A stretch of 64,000 bases of DNA, taken from Prevotella nigrescens (lineage in GTDB: Bacteria > Bacteroidota > Bacteroidia > Bacteroidales > Bacteroidaceae). A model generated the notes under the pieces. It searched no databases and was not told where the DNA came from. It was given only the letters and a program-made list of their open reading frames with translations. Of this stretch, positions 18,597 to 27,234 are shown piece by piece. The stretch lies in contig NZ_CP133465.1 of the NCBI RefSeq assembly GCF_031191185.1, positions 1,918,001 through 1,982,000 on the forward strand. The letters run 5' to 3'. The first letter of the stretch is position 1; every line of letters starts with the position of its first letter. The position numbers and the translations under genes were made by a program.

Positions 18597-19028
18597 TTAT
18601 AAGTATAAGTTAATTAAGTACTGCGTTTGTTCTTTTAGATAATCAGGAATTTCCATCTGAAGAATATTTCTCAGCATTTCAATATAGCATTCTTTCTCTT
18701 TAGAATCAGAAGTTCCGTTTATTATTCTGTTCAACATCCACAACGTATAAAAAGTTGGTTTCCTGTTAAGCGACTTGAACAATTCCTGTTCGAGTCCTTT
18801 CTTATAATATTTTTCTAACGTATGCACTATCTGCCCTGGCATACCGAAATCAAATTCAGGATTTTTCTCAAGAATTCTGAAAAGTGGGTCCATAAGCATG
18901 GCTGTATCCCAACCTTCATTATTCAATTCTATTATATCTTCACACAATGCTTCTAAATCACTTATGTTAGAATCATCAACCGTATCAATAATTTCTATCT
19001 CTTTTTTTATCTCTGCTATCTTATCCAT
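18597..19028 (-). CDS. Small acidic cytoplasmic protein, immunity-protein-like
   Basis: 143 residues, no signal peptide or membrane span, acidic and apparently all-helical. The segment DFGMPGQIVHTLEKYY followed by RKPTFYTLWMLNRIINGT resembles small polymorphic-toxin immunity proteins I have seen in Bacteroidetes and Firmicutes (Imm30-like in style), but I cannot name the family with certainty. It stands alone on the minus strand. Its 5' region (19075-19114) is closely similar to that of the gene at 24919-25350 and includes a minus-strand TACTTTTG -7 box. Confidence 0.6.
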   Translation of the reverse strand: MDKIAEIKKEIEIIDTVDDSNISDLEALCEDIIELNNEGWDTAMLMDPLFRILEKNPEFDFGMPGQIVHTLEKYYKKGLEQELFKSLNRKPTFYTLWMLNRIINGTSDSKEKECYIEMLRNILQMEIPDYLKEQTQYLINLYL

Positions 19029-19074
19029 ATATGTCTATTTTTGTATTCTTATTATAACGTTATAGTCCATTACC

Positions 19075-19114
19075 ATACAAAAGTAAAGAAACTTAGACAA
19101 ACGAACAAATAAAA
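19075..19114 (-). repeat. Promoter-region repeat, copy 1
   Basis: About 40 bp upstream of the 18597-19028 gene match 25379-25418 upstream of another small minus-strand gene with few differences. Shared blocks include ACAAAAGTAA, GAAA and GAACAAA. On the minus strand it contains TACTTTTG, a -7 box match. Confidence 0.5.
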
Positions 19115-19135
19115 GCGGTTAAGAAGATAAAATTA

Positions 19136-19162
19136 TGAAAATAAAATAAGGACATATAAAAG
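19136..19162 (+). repeat. 27-bp upstream repeat, copy 1
   Basis: Matches 22939-22965 at 24 of 27 positions. It lies 54 nt before the ATG at 19217; a TACATTTG -7-like box follows it at about 19172-19179. Confidence 0.5.
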
Positions 19163-19216
19163 TAAACTACTACATTTGTAGCGATAAATTTTGGTGTAAC
19201 ATAAATGTAACACTAT

Positions 19217-19852
19217 ATGAAAATAGAAGAGCAAGAAAAAGTTTTAAGTAATCTGTTCTCCAGCGATATATATTCTCTCTTCAAACAGAAAAAAGAATTT
19301 GAATATTCTTATTGCATTTGGGGAACATCTGTCCTATTTGAAATATATCCTTTTGATATGGAGAGGAAGAACATAAAAAGAGGACGAAAATTAGCTAAAG
19401 TGCCAACAAAAAAGAGTGGTAAGTTTCAGCATTTTTTAGATGCTGAAAATAAAATTGTTGCTATTCATGGATATACAGACAATTACGATTTGCCTGCTCA
19501 ATATATATTCTTTGAATACCGCAGTTCGGAAATTATAATTTATAGCTTTAATATTGTTGAGCAGATTGATTATATACAGCACGCAATATTAAAAGATGGA
19601 CAAATGATATCTATGTTGAATATGGATAACAAAGGAAATTTTATAGCAGAAGAATACTTCTACAACGAAAATAATCGGATAATATCCATTGACAGACAAC
19701 ATAAAGATAAGTCGTTATTTAAGAATACAGATTTCTTTCCCAATAACGTGTATAAAAGCAAGTTTGTTTTAGAATATACAGACGGCAATTTGTCGCAAAT
19801 AAAATGGAATGCCAATGCAGAAAAAGTGATGAAAGTAATATTTCCTCTTTAA
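19217..19852 (+). CDS. Hypothetical cytoplasmic protein of the immunity-like island
   Basis: 211 residues with no signal peptide, AT-rich with mostly A/T third positions. It contains a Lys/Arg-rich stretch (ERKNIKRGRKLAKVPTKKSG, near 50-70). A beta-rich part follows (KFQHFLDAENKIVAIHGYTDN, QYIFFEYRSSEIIIYSF) that resembles YD/WD-like strand repeats of small immunity proteins. No family is recognised. It is first in a tight plus-strand unit: the next gene begins 2 nt after its stop. Confidence 0.6.
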   Translation: MKIEEQEKVLSNLFSSDIYSLFKQKKEFEYSYCIWGTSVLFEIYPFDMERKNIKRGRKLAKVPTKKSGKFQHFLDAENKIVAIHGYTDNYDLPAQYIFFEYRSSEIIIYSFNIVEQIDYIQHAILKDGQMISMLNMDNKGNFIAEEYFYNENNRIISIDRQHKDKSLFKNTDFFPNNVYKSKFVLEYTDGNLSQIKWNANAEKVMKVIFPL

Positions 19853-19854
19853 TA

Positions 19855-21000
19855 ATGCGGTATTTAGTAAAGCAACAAAAGGAAAATAAATTGCAAAATA
19901 AGATGGAAAAAATGAATATTGATTGGCAACATTATCATGCTCCCAACAAAGAGGCTATTAAAGAAATACCTTCTCAATTAGATTATTTATTTTCTGCCAA
20001 TGACTCGCCAGAAAATATTGAATATTTTCTTTATAACGAATTAGCTCCCAACATAAAACACCAATTTAAAATATATGATATTATAGAACCTGTAATTGAA
20101 GTTATAGAGTTCAACATTCTTCAAAAAGGGAAACATCAATATAAAAATGAAATTTTAAACTTCTTAGGATATATATTTCAAGAGTTTATTCGAGACGAAA
20201 ATTCCATTTTGGTACAGCCTATAGAATATCAGATTGCAGCACAAAAAATGTCTTTGCAATATTCTAACGAGTTTAAATTTTATAAGCGATTTCAATTCTT
20301 TGTAAAAAACGTATTTACTGACAATATAGAAACGCAAACGCCAGAAGTTATTTTTTATAAATCAGCATTAAACAACAATCAAAAAACTTTTGAAACGTTG
20401 ATTCATCATGCTAACTTGCAAAATATTAGAGAGATACTTTTTGCATGTGGATTGATGAGTTTCAAAAATCCAAATTTAAAAATACACGATTTAAACATTA
20501 CCGTCCAACAAGATGGCATTACCAATTTAGGCTTCTGTATAAATGGAATGGAATTTGACAAAGAACTTGCTATTTCTTCTCTTTCTACGCCCAAACAACA
20601 TTCATTTGTATGGGGAAATGGTTATGAATGTGTTTTAGCAACATCTGCTATGATGATTGATAGTTTACATAAAGATGCAAGATGTCTGAAAAACACTATC
20701 AATCATATTATGAATGGATACGACACAATAAGAAAAATAAATATTGACGAAGATTTTAATTTTCCACCCCATAAGTTTATGTTAGAAGATTTGAGCAGCA
20801 TCTTATTTCATGAATATCTTGGTAAAGGTATATTGATTGATAAAAAGATGCTTACTGAAGCACAATTATATTTTTATAATTTAATGACTGAAGAATTTCG
20901 CACTCACACTTATTCGCTCCTTTATGCAGGAATAATGCCCAAAGGAATGTCTATTGAGAGTGCAAACAATATAGACGATATTTACAATTGCTACAACTAA
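19855..21000 (+). CDS. Hypothetical cytoplasmic protein, helical-repeat-like
   Basis: 381 residues from the ATG at 19855, 2 nt after the preceding stop; an ATG 51 nt earlier is in frame but would overlap the previous gene. The N-terminal half is helical and charged (DYLFSANDSPENIEYFLYNE, KYDIIEPVIEVIEF-like segments), suggesting HEAT-like repeats. The C-terminal half has IHDLNITVQQDGITNLGF and SFVWGNGYECVLATSAMMID. No signal peptide, membrane span or catalytic motif is evident and I do not recognise the family. It is translationally coupled to its upstream neighbour, which suggests a shared role. Confidence 0.6.
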   Translation: MRYLVKQQKENKLQNKMEKMNIDWQHYHAPNKEAIKEIPSQLDYLFSANDSPENIEYFLYNELAPNIKHQFKIYDIIEPVIEVIEFNILQKGKHQYKNEILNFLGYIFQEFIRDENSILVQPIEYQIAAQKMSLQYSNEFKFYKRFQFFVKNVFTDNIETQTPEVIFYKSALNNNQKTFETLIHHANLQNIREILFACGLMSFKNPNLKIHDLNITVQQDGITNLGFCINGMEFDKELAISSLSTPKQHSFVWGNGYECVLATSAMMIDSLHKDARCLKNTINHIMNGYDTIRKINIDEDFNFPPHKFMLEDLSSILFHEYLGKGILIDKKMLTEAQLYFYNLMTEEFRTHTYSLLYAGIMPKGMSIESANNIDDIYNCYN

Positions 21001-21007
21001 AAAATAA

Positions 21008-21352
21008 ATGGAAGAGTTATTAGTTTTTTCGGACAATAAAACTGGCGAGAAAGTTGGTATGTATTATAACGCATGGCTGTTTATTATCAGGTGTATTTTG
21101 GTAAAATATGGACACAAAACAGAAGCCGAAGCAGATGAAATTCTAAAGAAACATTATTATAAAAAGCCAGCTGATTTTGATGATGTAATATGCATAAGTC
21201 ATGAAACTGAATATCATTGGGCAATGTTGGGTGCTTATGGCGAACAATATTGGCTGAAAGAAATGAGTGCCGAAGTACCAACCAACTACAACGAATGGTA
21301 TGATAACTGCATAAAAGACAACCATTTGCTTTCTCTTTTTGAATGGTTTTAA
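21008..21352 (+). CDS. Small hypothetical protein, third gene of the 19.2-21.4 kb unit
   Basis: 114 residues, starting 7 nt after the previous stop. Acidic and rich in Tyr and Trp (ETEYHWAMLGAYGEQYWL, EWYDNCIKDNH). No signal peptide. The compact size, aromatic-rich acidic character and context resemble immunity proteins of contact-dependent toxins, but no family is recognised. A CATAATAAGGACATAAAA stretch directly after the stop partly resembles the 27-bp repeat at 19136 and 22939. Confidence 0.55.
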   Translation: MEELLVFSDNKTGEKVGMYYNAWLFIIRCILVKYGHKTEAEADEILKKHYYKKPADFDDVICISHETEYHWAMLGAYGEQYWLKEMSAEVPTNYNEWYDNCIKDNHLLSLFEWF

Positions 21353-21437
21353 TTCTCATAATAAGGACATAAAATCAGGATAAGATAGCCTTCCAAAATT
21401 TTATAATTATAAATTTTAATTTTATAATTACAAAATA

Positions 21438-22767
21438 CTGGTGGTGCAATAAAATTGAAGCCACTTCTATATTGATTTGATATTTAATCAGTTATAACGT
21501 TCTTAGTTTTTTTGATTTGAAATGGTAAGAGTAATTTTGCAGCCTAAATCTGCAAGATTATGAATATTGGAAAGTACATATTCTCTCAAGTCATAGACTT
21601 TGTTCCTCGTTACCAGTTTGATAAACTTGTCACGAAATATAAAGGTGATAGACATTCAAGAGAATTAAACAGCTATAATCATCTGTTACATTTATTGTTC
21701 GGTCAGATTACTGGCTGTGATTCCTTAAGAGACATATGTATGTGCCTGACAGCACATCATAATATATTGTATCATTTAGGAATTCGCAAAACAGTCACTC
21801 ATTCTTCGTTATCTCGAGCCAATGAGAACCGCAACTATCACATATACGAGGAACTGGGCAAATATCTCATTGAACAAGTACGTCCATTGTATTCAGAGAC
21901 AAAATTGTCAGAGGTATCTGTTGACAATGTACTTTATGCTTTAGACTCCACAACAATATCAACAAGCATAGTGCTTGCAACCTGGGCTTTGGGTAAATAC
22001 AGTAAGGGAGCAGTTAAAATGCACACATTACTTGATTTACATGGAAGCATTCCTGCCAGCATTCATATTACAGACGGCAAATGGCATGACAGTAACGAAC
22101 TGGATAGGATTGAGCCAGAGCCACTTGCATTTTATATGATGGATAAGGCATATGTGGACTTTGATGCATTATACAGATTTCATAAGGCTGGTGCATTTTG
22201 GATTTGCCGTCCAAAAGACAACATGCGATATGAGATTGTAGACCACAAAGAAGACTTTGATGTAAGCACTGGAGTAAGAGGCGATTTTACAATACGCCTA
22301 ACTACATGCAAATCCAGAAAGCTATATCCTGAACATATCCGAAAAGTGTGTTACTATGATGCAGTCAACGGTAAAGAAGTCGAATTCATAACCAATAACT
22401 TTGAGATTGAAGCATTAGAAATTGCAAATCTCTATAGACACAGATGGGATATTGAGGTCTTCTTCAAATGGATCAAACAAAATATTGTTGTCAAGACTTT
22501 ATGGGGATTTTCAAAGAATGCGGTAAGCACCCATCTGTGGGTTGCAATTATCACATATCTTCTAATTGCCAAGATGAAGCATGAGTACAAAAGCCCATAT
22601 TCAATAACAGAGGTGGCTACTTTAATAAGAATTTCAGTACTTGAAAAAGTAAACTTGAAAGAGCTTATAACGGAGCAAGACCCTCTTCCATCTCATAATC
22701 AATATGTCAAAGAACGATCTCTTTTTGATGATATTTAATTACCGTGCAATTTTATTGCACCAGTACT
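21438..22767 (+). mobile_element. Intact IS4-family insertion sequence
   Basis: The inner 15 bp of both ends are exact inverted repeats, GGTGCAATAAAATTG at 21443-21457 and its complement at 22747-22761. The outermost 5-6 bases differ. Twelve identical bases, AATTACAAAATA, lie immediately outside at 21426-21437 and 22768-22779, a plausible target duplication of the length usual for IS4 relatives. Caution: similar AT-rich words are common in this region. The single transposase gene is uninterrupted, so the element may be active. It lies between immunity-like genes and breaks no recognisable frame. Confidence 0.8.
21560..22738 (+). CDS. IS4-family transposase (DDE, with DUF4372-type N-terminus)
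   Basis: 392 residues. The N-terminal region (NIGKYIFSQVIDFVPRYQFD, then HLLFGQITGCDSLRDI) matches the DUF4372 DNA-binding part found in Bacteroidetes IS4 transposases. Catalytic residues are visible as Asp in YALDSTTIST, Asp in FYMMDKAYVDFDA and Glu in YRHRWDIEVFFKWIK, the YREK signature of the family. The length is normal and there is no frameshift. A -7-like TAATTTTG lies about 23 nt before the start, inside the left end. Confidence 0.92.
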   Translation: MNIGKYIFSQVIDFVPRYQFDKLVTKYKGDRHSRELNSYNHLLHLLFGQITGCDSLRDICMCLTAHHNILYHLGIRKTVTHSSLSRANENRNYHIYEELGKYLIEQVRPLYSETKLSEVSVDNVLYALDSTTISTSIVLATWALGKYSKGAVKMHTLLDLHGSIPASIHITDGKWHDSNELDRIEPEPLAFYMMDKAYVDFDALYRFHKAGAFWICRPKDNMRYEIVDHKEDFDVSTGVRGDFTIRLTTCKSRKLYPEHIRKVCYYDAVNGKEVEFITNNFEIEALEIANLYRHRWDIEVFFKWIKQNIVVKTLWGFSKNAVSTHLWVAIITYLLIAKMKHEYKSPYSITEVATLIRISVLEKVNLKELITEQDPLPSHNQYVKERSLFDDI

Positions 22768-22938
22768 AATTACAAAATAAAAAATTATAATAATAAACTT
22801 GTGCGTTTTTAATTATAAATTTTCAGGTCATAATTATCTATCCTTTACTCAAGGGCTAAATCACTCGTTGAAAAAGATAGATGTTTGCTACATCGTTACA
22901 TGAAAATGAACAAAGAAAATCATTCCAAAAACAACTTA

Positions 22939-22965
22939 TGAAAACAAAATAACGACATACAAAAG
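22939..22965 (+). repeat. 27-bp upstream repeat, copy 2
   Basis: Matches 19136-19162 at 24 of 27 positions. It precedes the promoter at 23012-23043. The spacer 22780-23082 holds this, the promoter, and a copy of the TAATTATAAATTTT word (22810-22823), but no gene. Confidence 0.5.
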
Positions 22966-23011
22966 CGTCTTTCCAAACTTTTTGCTACGCTCATTAAAAA
23001 CTTTATTTTTC

Positions 23012-23043
23012 TTTGGCTGTTACATGCAAAAGATCTAAATTTG
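23012..23043 (+). promoter_or_regulatory. Promoter of the 23.1-24.7 kb unit
   Basis: TTTG (23012-23015), a 20-nt spacer and TAAATTTG (23036-23043) match the Bacteroidetes consensus exactly. The start codon at 23083 is about 35 nt past the expected transcription start. Confidence 0.75.
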
Positions 23044-23082
23044 CAAGTAAGATAAGAACTTGAAACTATAAAACTTTTGAAG

Positions 23083-23745
23083 ATGAAATCACGAAAAATA
23101 TGTCGTATTGTCTCTAAACAAACAATAAAAAATACTTATTTAGCCAAATACTATGTATTATTCTTTGTTTCGTTGAGTCTATTGCATATTTCTTCTGTTG
23201 CAGCAAGAAATACGAATTCGTGCAATACAACCCAGCTTTTATCGTGTAAAGATTCTTATAAAACAGACTTCAAAATCTTAGAGTTCATAGAATATGCCTG
23301 GAATAAAAAAGCATATCCTAAGGAGGCTCATACCACAATTCATAAAATAGAAAACATACATCAATTTTATATTATTCCCTTCTTTGAGTCACTCACCCAA
23401 AGGGATAGAAAATCGTTAAATCTGAAAATCAACAATATAAAATACAATTGCCAGCATTCCTTTTTAAATGCTCCATACAGAAACAAAAATGATAGCATTT
23501 GCAATGCGCATTTCGTTATAGATAAACTTGATTTTCCGTTCGACCAACAAAATCTATTGAACTATCTAAAAAGAAAGATTGGCAACGAGCCTATAAACGT
23601 AGACGTTGTATCGGAATCCCCCACTCTATGTTTTACTTTCTGGAGAAAAAATGCTTTAATAATCGCTTGGTACAATATTTTTGATGATAAAGAAATGATA
23701 CAGAAAGAAATTGATGCTTACTTGGAAAAATCAACTTTAAATTAA
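23083..23745 (+). CDS. Exported protein of unknown function
   Basis: 220 residues from the ATG at 23083; a TTG two codons upstream is in frame but less likely. The N-terminus has a basic stretch, a hydrophobic core (YYVLFFVSLSLLHISSVAA, residues about 23-41) and then a polar region, a long signal peptide or anchor. The mature part is basic and Asn/Lys-rich with Cys residues (NSCNTTQLLSCKD). No family is recognised. It is the only exported product among the small genes of the island and begins a three-gene plus-strand run. Confidence 0.55.
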   Translation: MKSRKICRIVSKQTIKNTYLAKYYVLFFVSLSLLHISSVAARNTNSCNTTQLLSCKDSYKTDFKILEFIEYAWNKKAYPKEAHTTIHKIENIHQFYIIPFFESLTQRDRKSLNLKINNIKYNCQHSFLNAPYRNKNDSICNAHFVIDKLDFPFDQQNLLNYLKRKIGNEPINVDVVSESPTLCFTFWRKNALIIAWYNIFDDKEMIQKEIDAYLEKSTLN

Positions 23746-23747
23746 AA

Positions 23748-24170
23748 ATGAACATTATGTGCTTGAGTACAGATGAAAAGTATACAGAATTGGTAGAAGC
23801 TATAAACTCTTTAGACTGTAAAGAGGATATTATAGAAGTCCAAAATAAAGAAAAGGATAATATCATAACTGCAATCATGGACAAGTATGTTGTTGGAAAT
23901 CCCAGAGTTTGGTGGTTAGCTTTTAAAAAGAACCCTAAATCTTTTTCTTACGAGGACGAATTTCAATATCAAAGAATTAATCAATTTTTTAATGATGACG
24001 AAGTTTGTTATCTTATAACAGAGTTAGAAACAATCCATGTATTTAAATTATCAGTTAGAAATATTATTAAAATCTTAGGAGAATGTTCTTTCTTCGAATA
24101 TTACATAACAGATTTAAAAATCCAAAATTTATTATGTGAAACAGATCACGGCGATTTACTCTATTTGTAA
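23748..24170 (+). CDS. Small hypothetical cytoplasmic protein, immunity-like
   Basis: 140 residues, starting 2 nt after the preceding stop, so the two are probably co-translated. Acidic with Trp/Phe clusters (NPRVWWLAFKKNPKSFSYED) and a C-terminal acidic segment (CETDHGDLLYL). No signal peptide. The family is not recognised. A secreted protein paired with a small acidic cytoplasmic protein could be an effector-immunity arrangement, but nothing in the first protein shows a toxin motif. Confidence 0.5.
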   Translation: MNIMCLSTDEKYTELVEAINSLDCKEDIIEVQNKEKDNIITAIMDKYVVGNPRVWWLAFKKNPKSFSYEDEFQYQRINQFFNDDEVCYLITELETIHVFKLSVRNIIKILGECSFFEYYITDLKIQNLLCETDHGDLLYL

Positions 24171-24196
24171 AGTTACATAAATATACCATATTAGAT

Positions 24197-24706
24197 ATGA
24201 AAAAAACAATAGAAATAATTCCTTTAAAAGGAGTAAAAATGGATAATTTGGATATTGACTTAGGAAATGATATGAAATCTATTATCAACATCTTAGGTAA
24301 ACCAAATATTCAAGAAGAAAATCAACTCTATTATGATAGATATGAGTTCAGATTGGATTTTGATATTAACAAAAAACTAGAGTTTATAGAACTACAAGGA
24401 CCAAATACCAAGTATATAAATCCCACAATATATGGCATCAATCCTTTTGAAATAGAAGCAGATGAATTAGTAAAGCTTTTAAAAGAAAAGAATGGAAGTA
24501 ACATTGACGATACAGAAGCACCATATTGTTACTGCTTTTCCGATATTTCAGTTGGTATATGGCGACAGAATATTCCTGAAGATTTTTCTGAATCTGATAT
24601 AAAAGAAGCCACAGAAGAAGAAAAAAATATTTGGACAACTGAACAAAATAAAGCGAAATTCTTTTGGACAATAGGCGTTGGAAATGTCGGCTATTATGAT
24701 ATTTAA
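24197..24706 (+). CDS. Small hypothetical protein, immunity-like (I-P-L-K-G-V start motif)
   Basis: 169 residues. It opens with IEIIPLKGV, then MKSIINILGKPNIQ and IELQGPN, and ends FFWTIGVGNVGYYD. This general plan (IxPLKGVG, FGM-like, LG-kinked helix, then a terminal strand of hydrophobics) is shared by many small proteins beside toxin genes in Bacteroidetes and Firmicutes, as I recall them; I cannot name the family. It is 26 nt after the previous gene. Downstream, 24707-24918 holds only short frames, perhaps a decayed gene. Confidence 0.55.
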   Translation: MKKTIEIIPLKGVKMDNLDIDLGNDMKSIINILGKPNIQEENQLYYDRYEFRLDFDINKKLEFIELQGPNTKYINPTIYGINPFEIEADELVKLLKEKNGSNIDDTEAPYCYCFSDISVGIWRQNIPEDFSESDIKEATEEEKNIWTTEQNKAKFFWTIGVGNVGYYDI

Positions 24707-24918
24707 ATAAACAAAAAAATATGGCAAGATATTTAGAACATTTTTAGCAGAAGTAAAGATAATAAGCAACTTATATCTGTTAAAGACTCTTCAGAAATAT
24801 ATTTAAATATTCCAAAACTAAATTGTTCTATTCAGTATACATAAACATATTTCTCATTGGATAATGTTATTTCATATATGTTGCCATATTTAAAAGTAAT
24901 ATTGATATCGTGCCATAA

Positions 24919-25350
24919 TCACCTTATTTCGGTTAATTTGCCAAAAGTTTTTGTTGCTAAATCAAAAGAAATAGAAAAATCGTTATTACGTATAATTAAA
25001 TGAAACAAGAATGTTGAGCCTTCGCAAACAACTCCTTCTACAAAACACAAATTAGAAATGCCATTTGTTATATTATTAAAGAGTAGTTTTTTTAAATCGT
25101 TAATCATTAATTTATTTTCAGCATTTACGATATACACATTATTAAACGCCTTTGAATAAGGAGCTTCTACAACAGCAATAGCATTATAACTTTTAGAATA
25201 ATCGGCTATTAATCTGTCTGTTATATTTTCTCTTTTATACGTTTTACCTTTGAAAGACCAAGTAATAGCTATTGGAGTTCTATCAAAAATATTAGAATGT
25301 TCTTTTAAAACATCTGAATAAATATACTCAAAGTCTTTTATTTCTTCCAT
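24919..25350 (-). CDS. Small hypothetical cytoplasmic protein of the island
   Basis: 143 residues, no signal peptide. Mixed alpha/beta character with PIAITWSFKGKTYKREN and a C-terminal beta-rich part (TFLFHLIIRNNDFSISFDLATK). Not recognised. Its 5' region is a close copy of the region upstream of 18597-19028, including a minus-strand TACTTTTG -7 box, so the two genes are probably regulated alike. Confidence 0.55.
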   Translation of the reverse strand: MEEIKDFEYIYSDVLKEHSNIFDRTPIAITWSFKGKTYKRENITDRLIADYSKSYNAIAVVEAPYSKAFNNVYIVNAENKLMINDLKKLLFNNITNGISNLCFVEGVVCEGSTFLFHLIIRNNDFSISFDLATKTFGKLTEIR

Positions 25351-25378
25351 TTTATTTATTCCATAACTGTTCTATGTT

Positions 25379-25418
25379 ATACAAAAGTAAGGAAATCTAA
25401 GAAATGAACAAAATAAAA
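25379..25418 (-). repeat. Promoter-region repeat, copy 2
   Basis: About 40 bp similar to 19075-19114, again directly upstream of a minus-strand small gene and again carrying TACTTTTG on the minus strand. Confidence 0.5.
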
Positions 25419-25478
25419 ATCCATTTCACTATATATTATTCGTTATAATTTGCGACAAGTTCTTCTATTTTTTGGTGC

Positions 25479-26498
25479 TTATTCGAATATAATTTCGCAA
25501 AGGTTTAGCTTCGTCTGATCGTCACTAATAAACATCTTGTTGCCCCATATATCCAATATACGGAAGGAAGTATAACCTCTTGGCATAACAACATCTATTA
25601 GTGTACAATCTGAAAGACGTAACAGTTTAGGTTTTCCTTTCCATTCATCATTCTTGAAGATAGGTGAAATAATCAAGTAATTCTGTTCTGCTGAAAACTT
25701 GCCCCTTACTCCATGCTTTCCTGGTAATCGATTTAAGTTATCCTTACCCCATAATTTTCTCTTAATCAATCCATCTCTGCTTATTTCTACATAAGAGTAA
25801 TATCCCATCATACTTAATCCTGCTGGGTTTATTGTACTGCTTTCCAGAAAGGCATACAACTTCTCATCTTGTTCATAGATTGAACCTATCAAAGGATAAT
25901 TATAATCGGCTAAAGCAAAATTTCCATTTACCTTTTTTACAGCATCAAGATGTTGCTGACGGATTTCTTCTTTGTTATATATACACGAGCCGTTATGAGT
26001 CCAACGGGCTGTTTTCTTATCAAAATCAACAGAAAGTATAGCAAAAGAATTGGTGGCTTCTAACATAGAATCAACCCTACAAACTATTGGAAAACTATCA
26101 TTTATTCCTGTAACAGCCACTTTCATAGGTATTCCTCTGAGCGTCCACTCTTCAATTGAAATAGGTAACCATTCACTTTCCTGAGTTTGTAATAACCATA
26201 ATGTATTACTGGCACCACAAAGCAGCAATATTCCTTTATCGCAGGATAAAAGTACAGGTTTCTTCCAAATATCCTGTTGTTCTTTGGCTTCTGGAGTAGG
26301 GAAAAAGCGGACGTTTTTGCCCTTTATCCATAGTATTCCATCTTGTTTTTTCTCTGAATGATAAATAGAAAATACTATTTCGTTCTCACCACGTATCACC
26401 ATTTCTTTACCACTGGTTGGACTATATTTAAAGGAAGTTCTAGATAACTGTATATCTTCAAACTCCCAACTGTCTATTACTTTTAGTTTTGCTTTCAT
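25479..26498 (-). CDS. Hypothetical cytoplasmic protein, beta-propeller-like
   Basis: 339 residues without signal peptide. Repeating beta-strand stretches with W/F and Gly turns (GILWIKGKNVRFF, GILLLCGASNTLWLL, ESEWLPISIEEWTL, FAILSVDFDKKTARWTHNG, KMFISDDQTKLNLCEI) suggest a propeller-type scaffold. No catalytic motif is evident. It is preceded by a frameshifted SUKH gene on the same strand and followed by another small island gene, so it may also belong to the immunity-like set. Confidence 0.6.
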   Translation of the reverse strand: MKAKLKVIDSWEFEDIQLSRTSFKYSPTSGKEMVIRGENEIVFSIYHSEKKQDGILWIKGKNVRFFPTPEAKEQQDIWKKPVLLSCDKGILLLCGASNTLWLLQTQESEWLPISIEEWTLRGIPMKVAVTGINDSFPIVCRVDSMLEATNSFAILSVDFDKKTARWTHNGSCIYNKEEIRQQHLDAVKKVNGNFALADYNYPLIGSIYEQDEKLYAFLESSTINPAGLSMMGYYSYVEISRDGLIKRKLWGKDNLNRLPGKHGVRGKFSAEQNYLIISPIFKNDEWKGKPKLLRLSDCTLIDVVMPRGYTSFRILDIWGNKMFISDDQTKLNLCEIIFE

Positions 26499-26629
26499 AT
26501 AAATTTATATTTTATTGTGCAGTTAAAGCCAAATATTATTTATTAGAAATATATTGGCTATTCGTTTTCTCATTTACTCTGTACATCTTACACAAGACAA
26601 TCGTATGCATCTCCTATATTTTCAAAGTC

Positions 26630-27100
26630 TTATTGTAACCAATAAAAATAATCGCTTTTACTTTGATATAATTGTTCTAATAGCTCTGTAAAAGAATTTG
26701 CAATAATTGGTTGTTCTCCTACAACTCCATGCCTATCCCAAAAGCTATCATAACATTTTCCTAAACGTTCTTTAAATAAATCTATTGTTATAAATTGTGG
26801 ACTATCTTCTGCTATAATAAACCAGTTATTGCTAATGTCATCAGGAACATCTTCGCCTGTTATAATAGGATTGGCTTTTTAAAAATCTTCTATTCCGACT
26901 ATTTTCACTGAATAGTTTGATTTTTCCCAAAACGTAATCGAATTATAATTCTCAAAATAAAATCTCAAATCATCAGGTAATATAAATTCTACTTCAATAT
27001 TTATAGGTTTTTCTCTTCTCACCAATTTACAGCCGTTTGTTTCTGAAATTGACTTAAGAATTCTTTGAAGTCTTTCCATAACATTCTTTTTCGTTACCAT
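26630..27100 (-). pseudogene. SUKH/SMI1-KNR4-family gene, broken by a one-base frameshift
   Basis: From the ATG at 27100 (or 27079) the first frame gives an N-terminal SUKH half (LPDDLRFYFENYNSITFW) and stops at 26879. Shifting by one base at the TTTTTAAAA run near 26876-26884 continues directly into the C-terminal half: NPIITGEDVPDDISNNWFII, then DSPQFITIDLFKER, CYDSFWDRHGVVGEQPII and a stop at 26630-26632. The joined product of about 156 residues has the standard SMI1/KNR4 layout. SUKH proteins are a major superfamily of immunity proteins in polymorphic toxin systems. One missing T or A explains the break: a true inactivation, a slippage site or a sequencing error. Confidence 0.75.
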
Positions 27101-27234
27101 TGTGCAAATATACATTTTTATTGGTAACTAACAAAAACACTTACTTAATTTGGGGACTTACTTATGTATTTTCTTTTTATAACTACTGCTTGAAAAATTA
27201 TAATTAGAAAATTAAAAAACATAATTACAATTTT

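Noticed and set aside
24710..24910. Possible decayed gene after the 24197-24706 gene
   Set aside because: Only fragments of up to about 38 codons remain in different frames and no family is recognisable.
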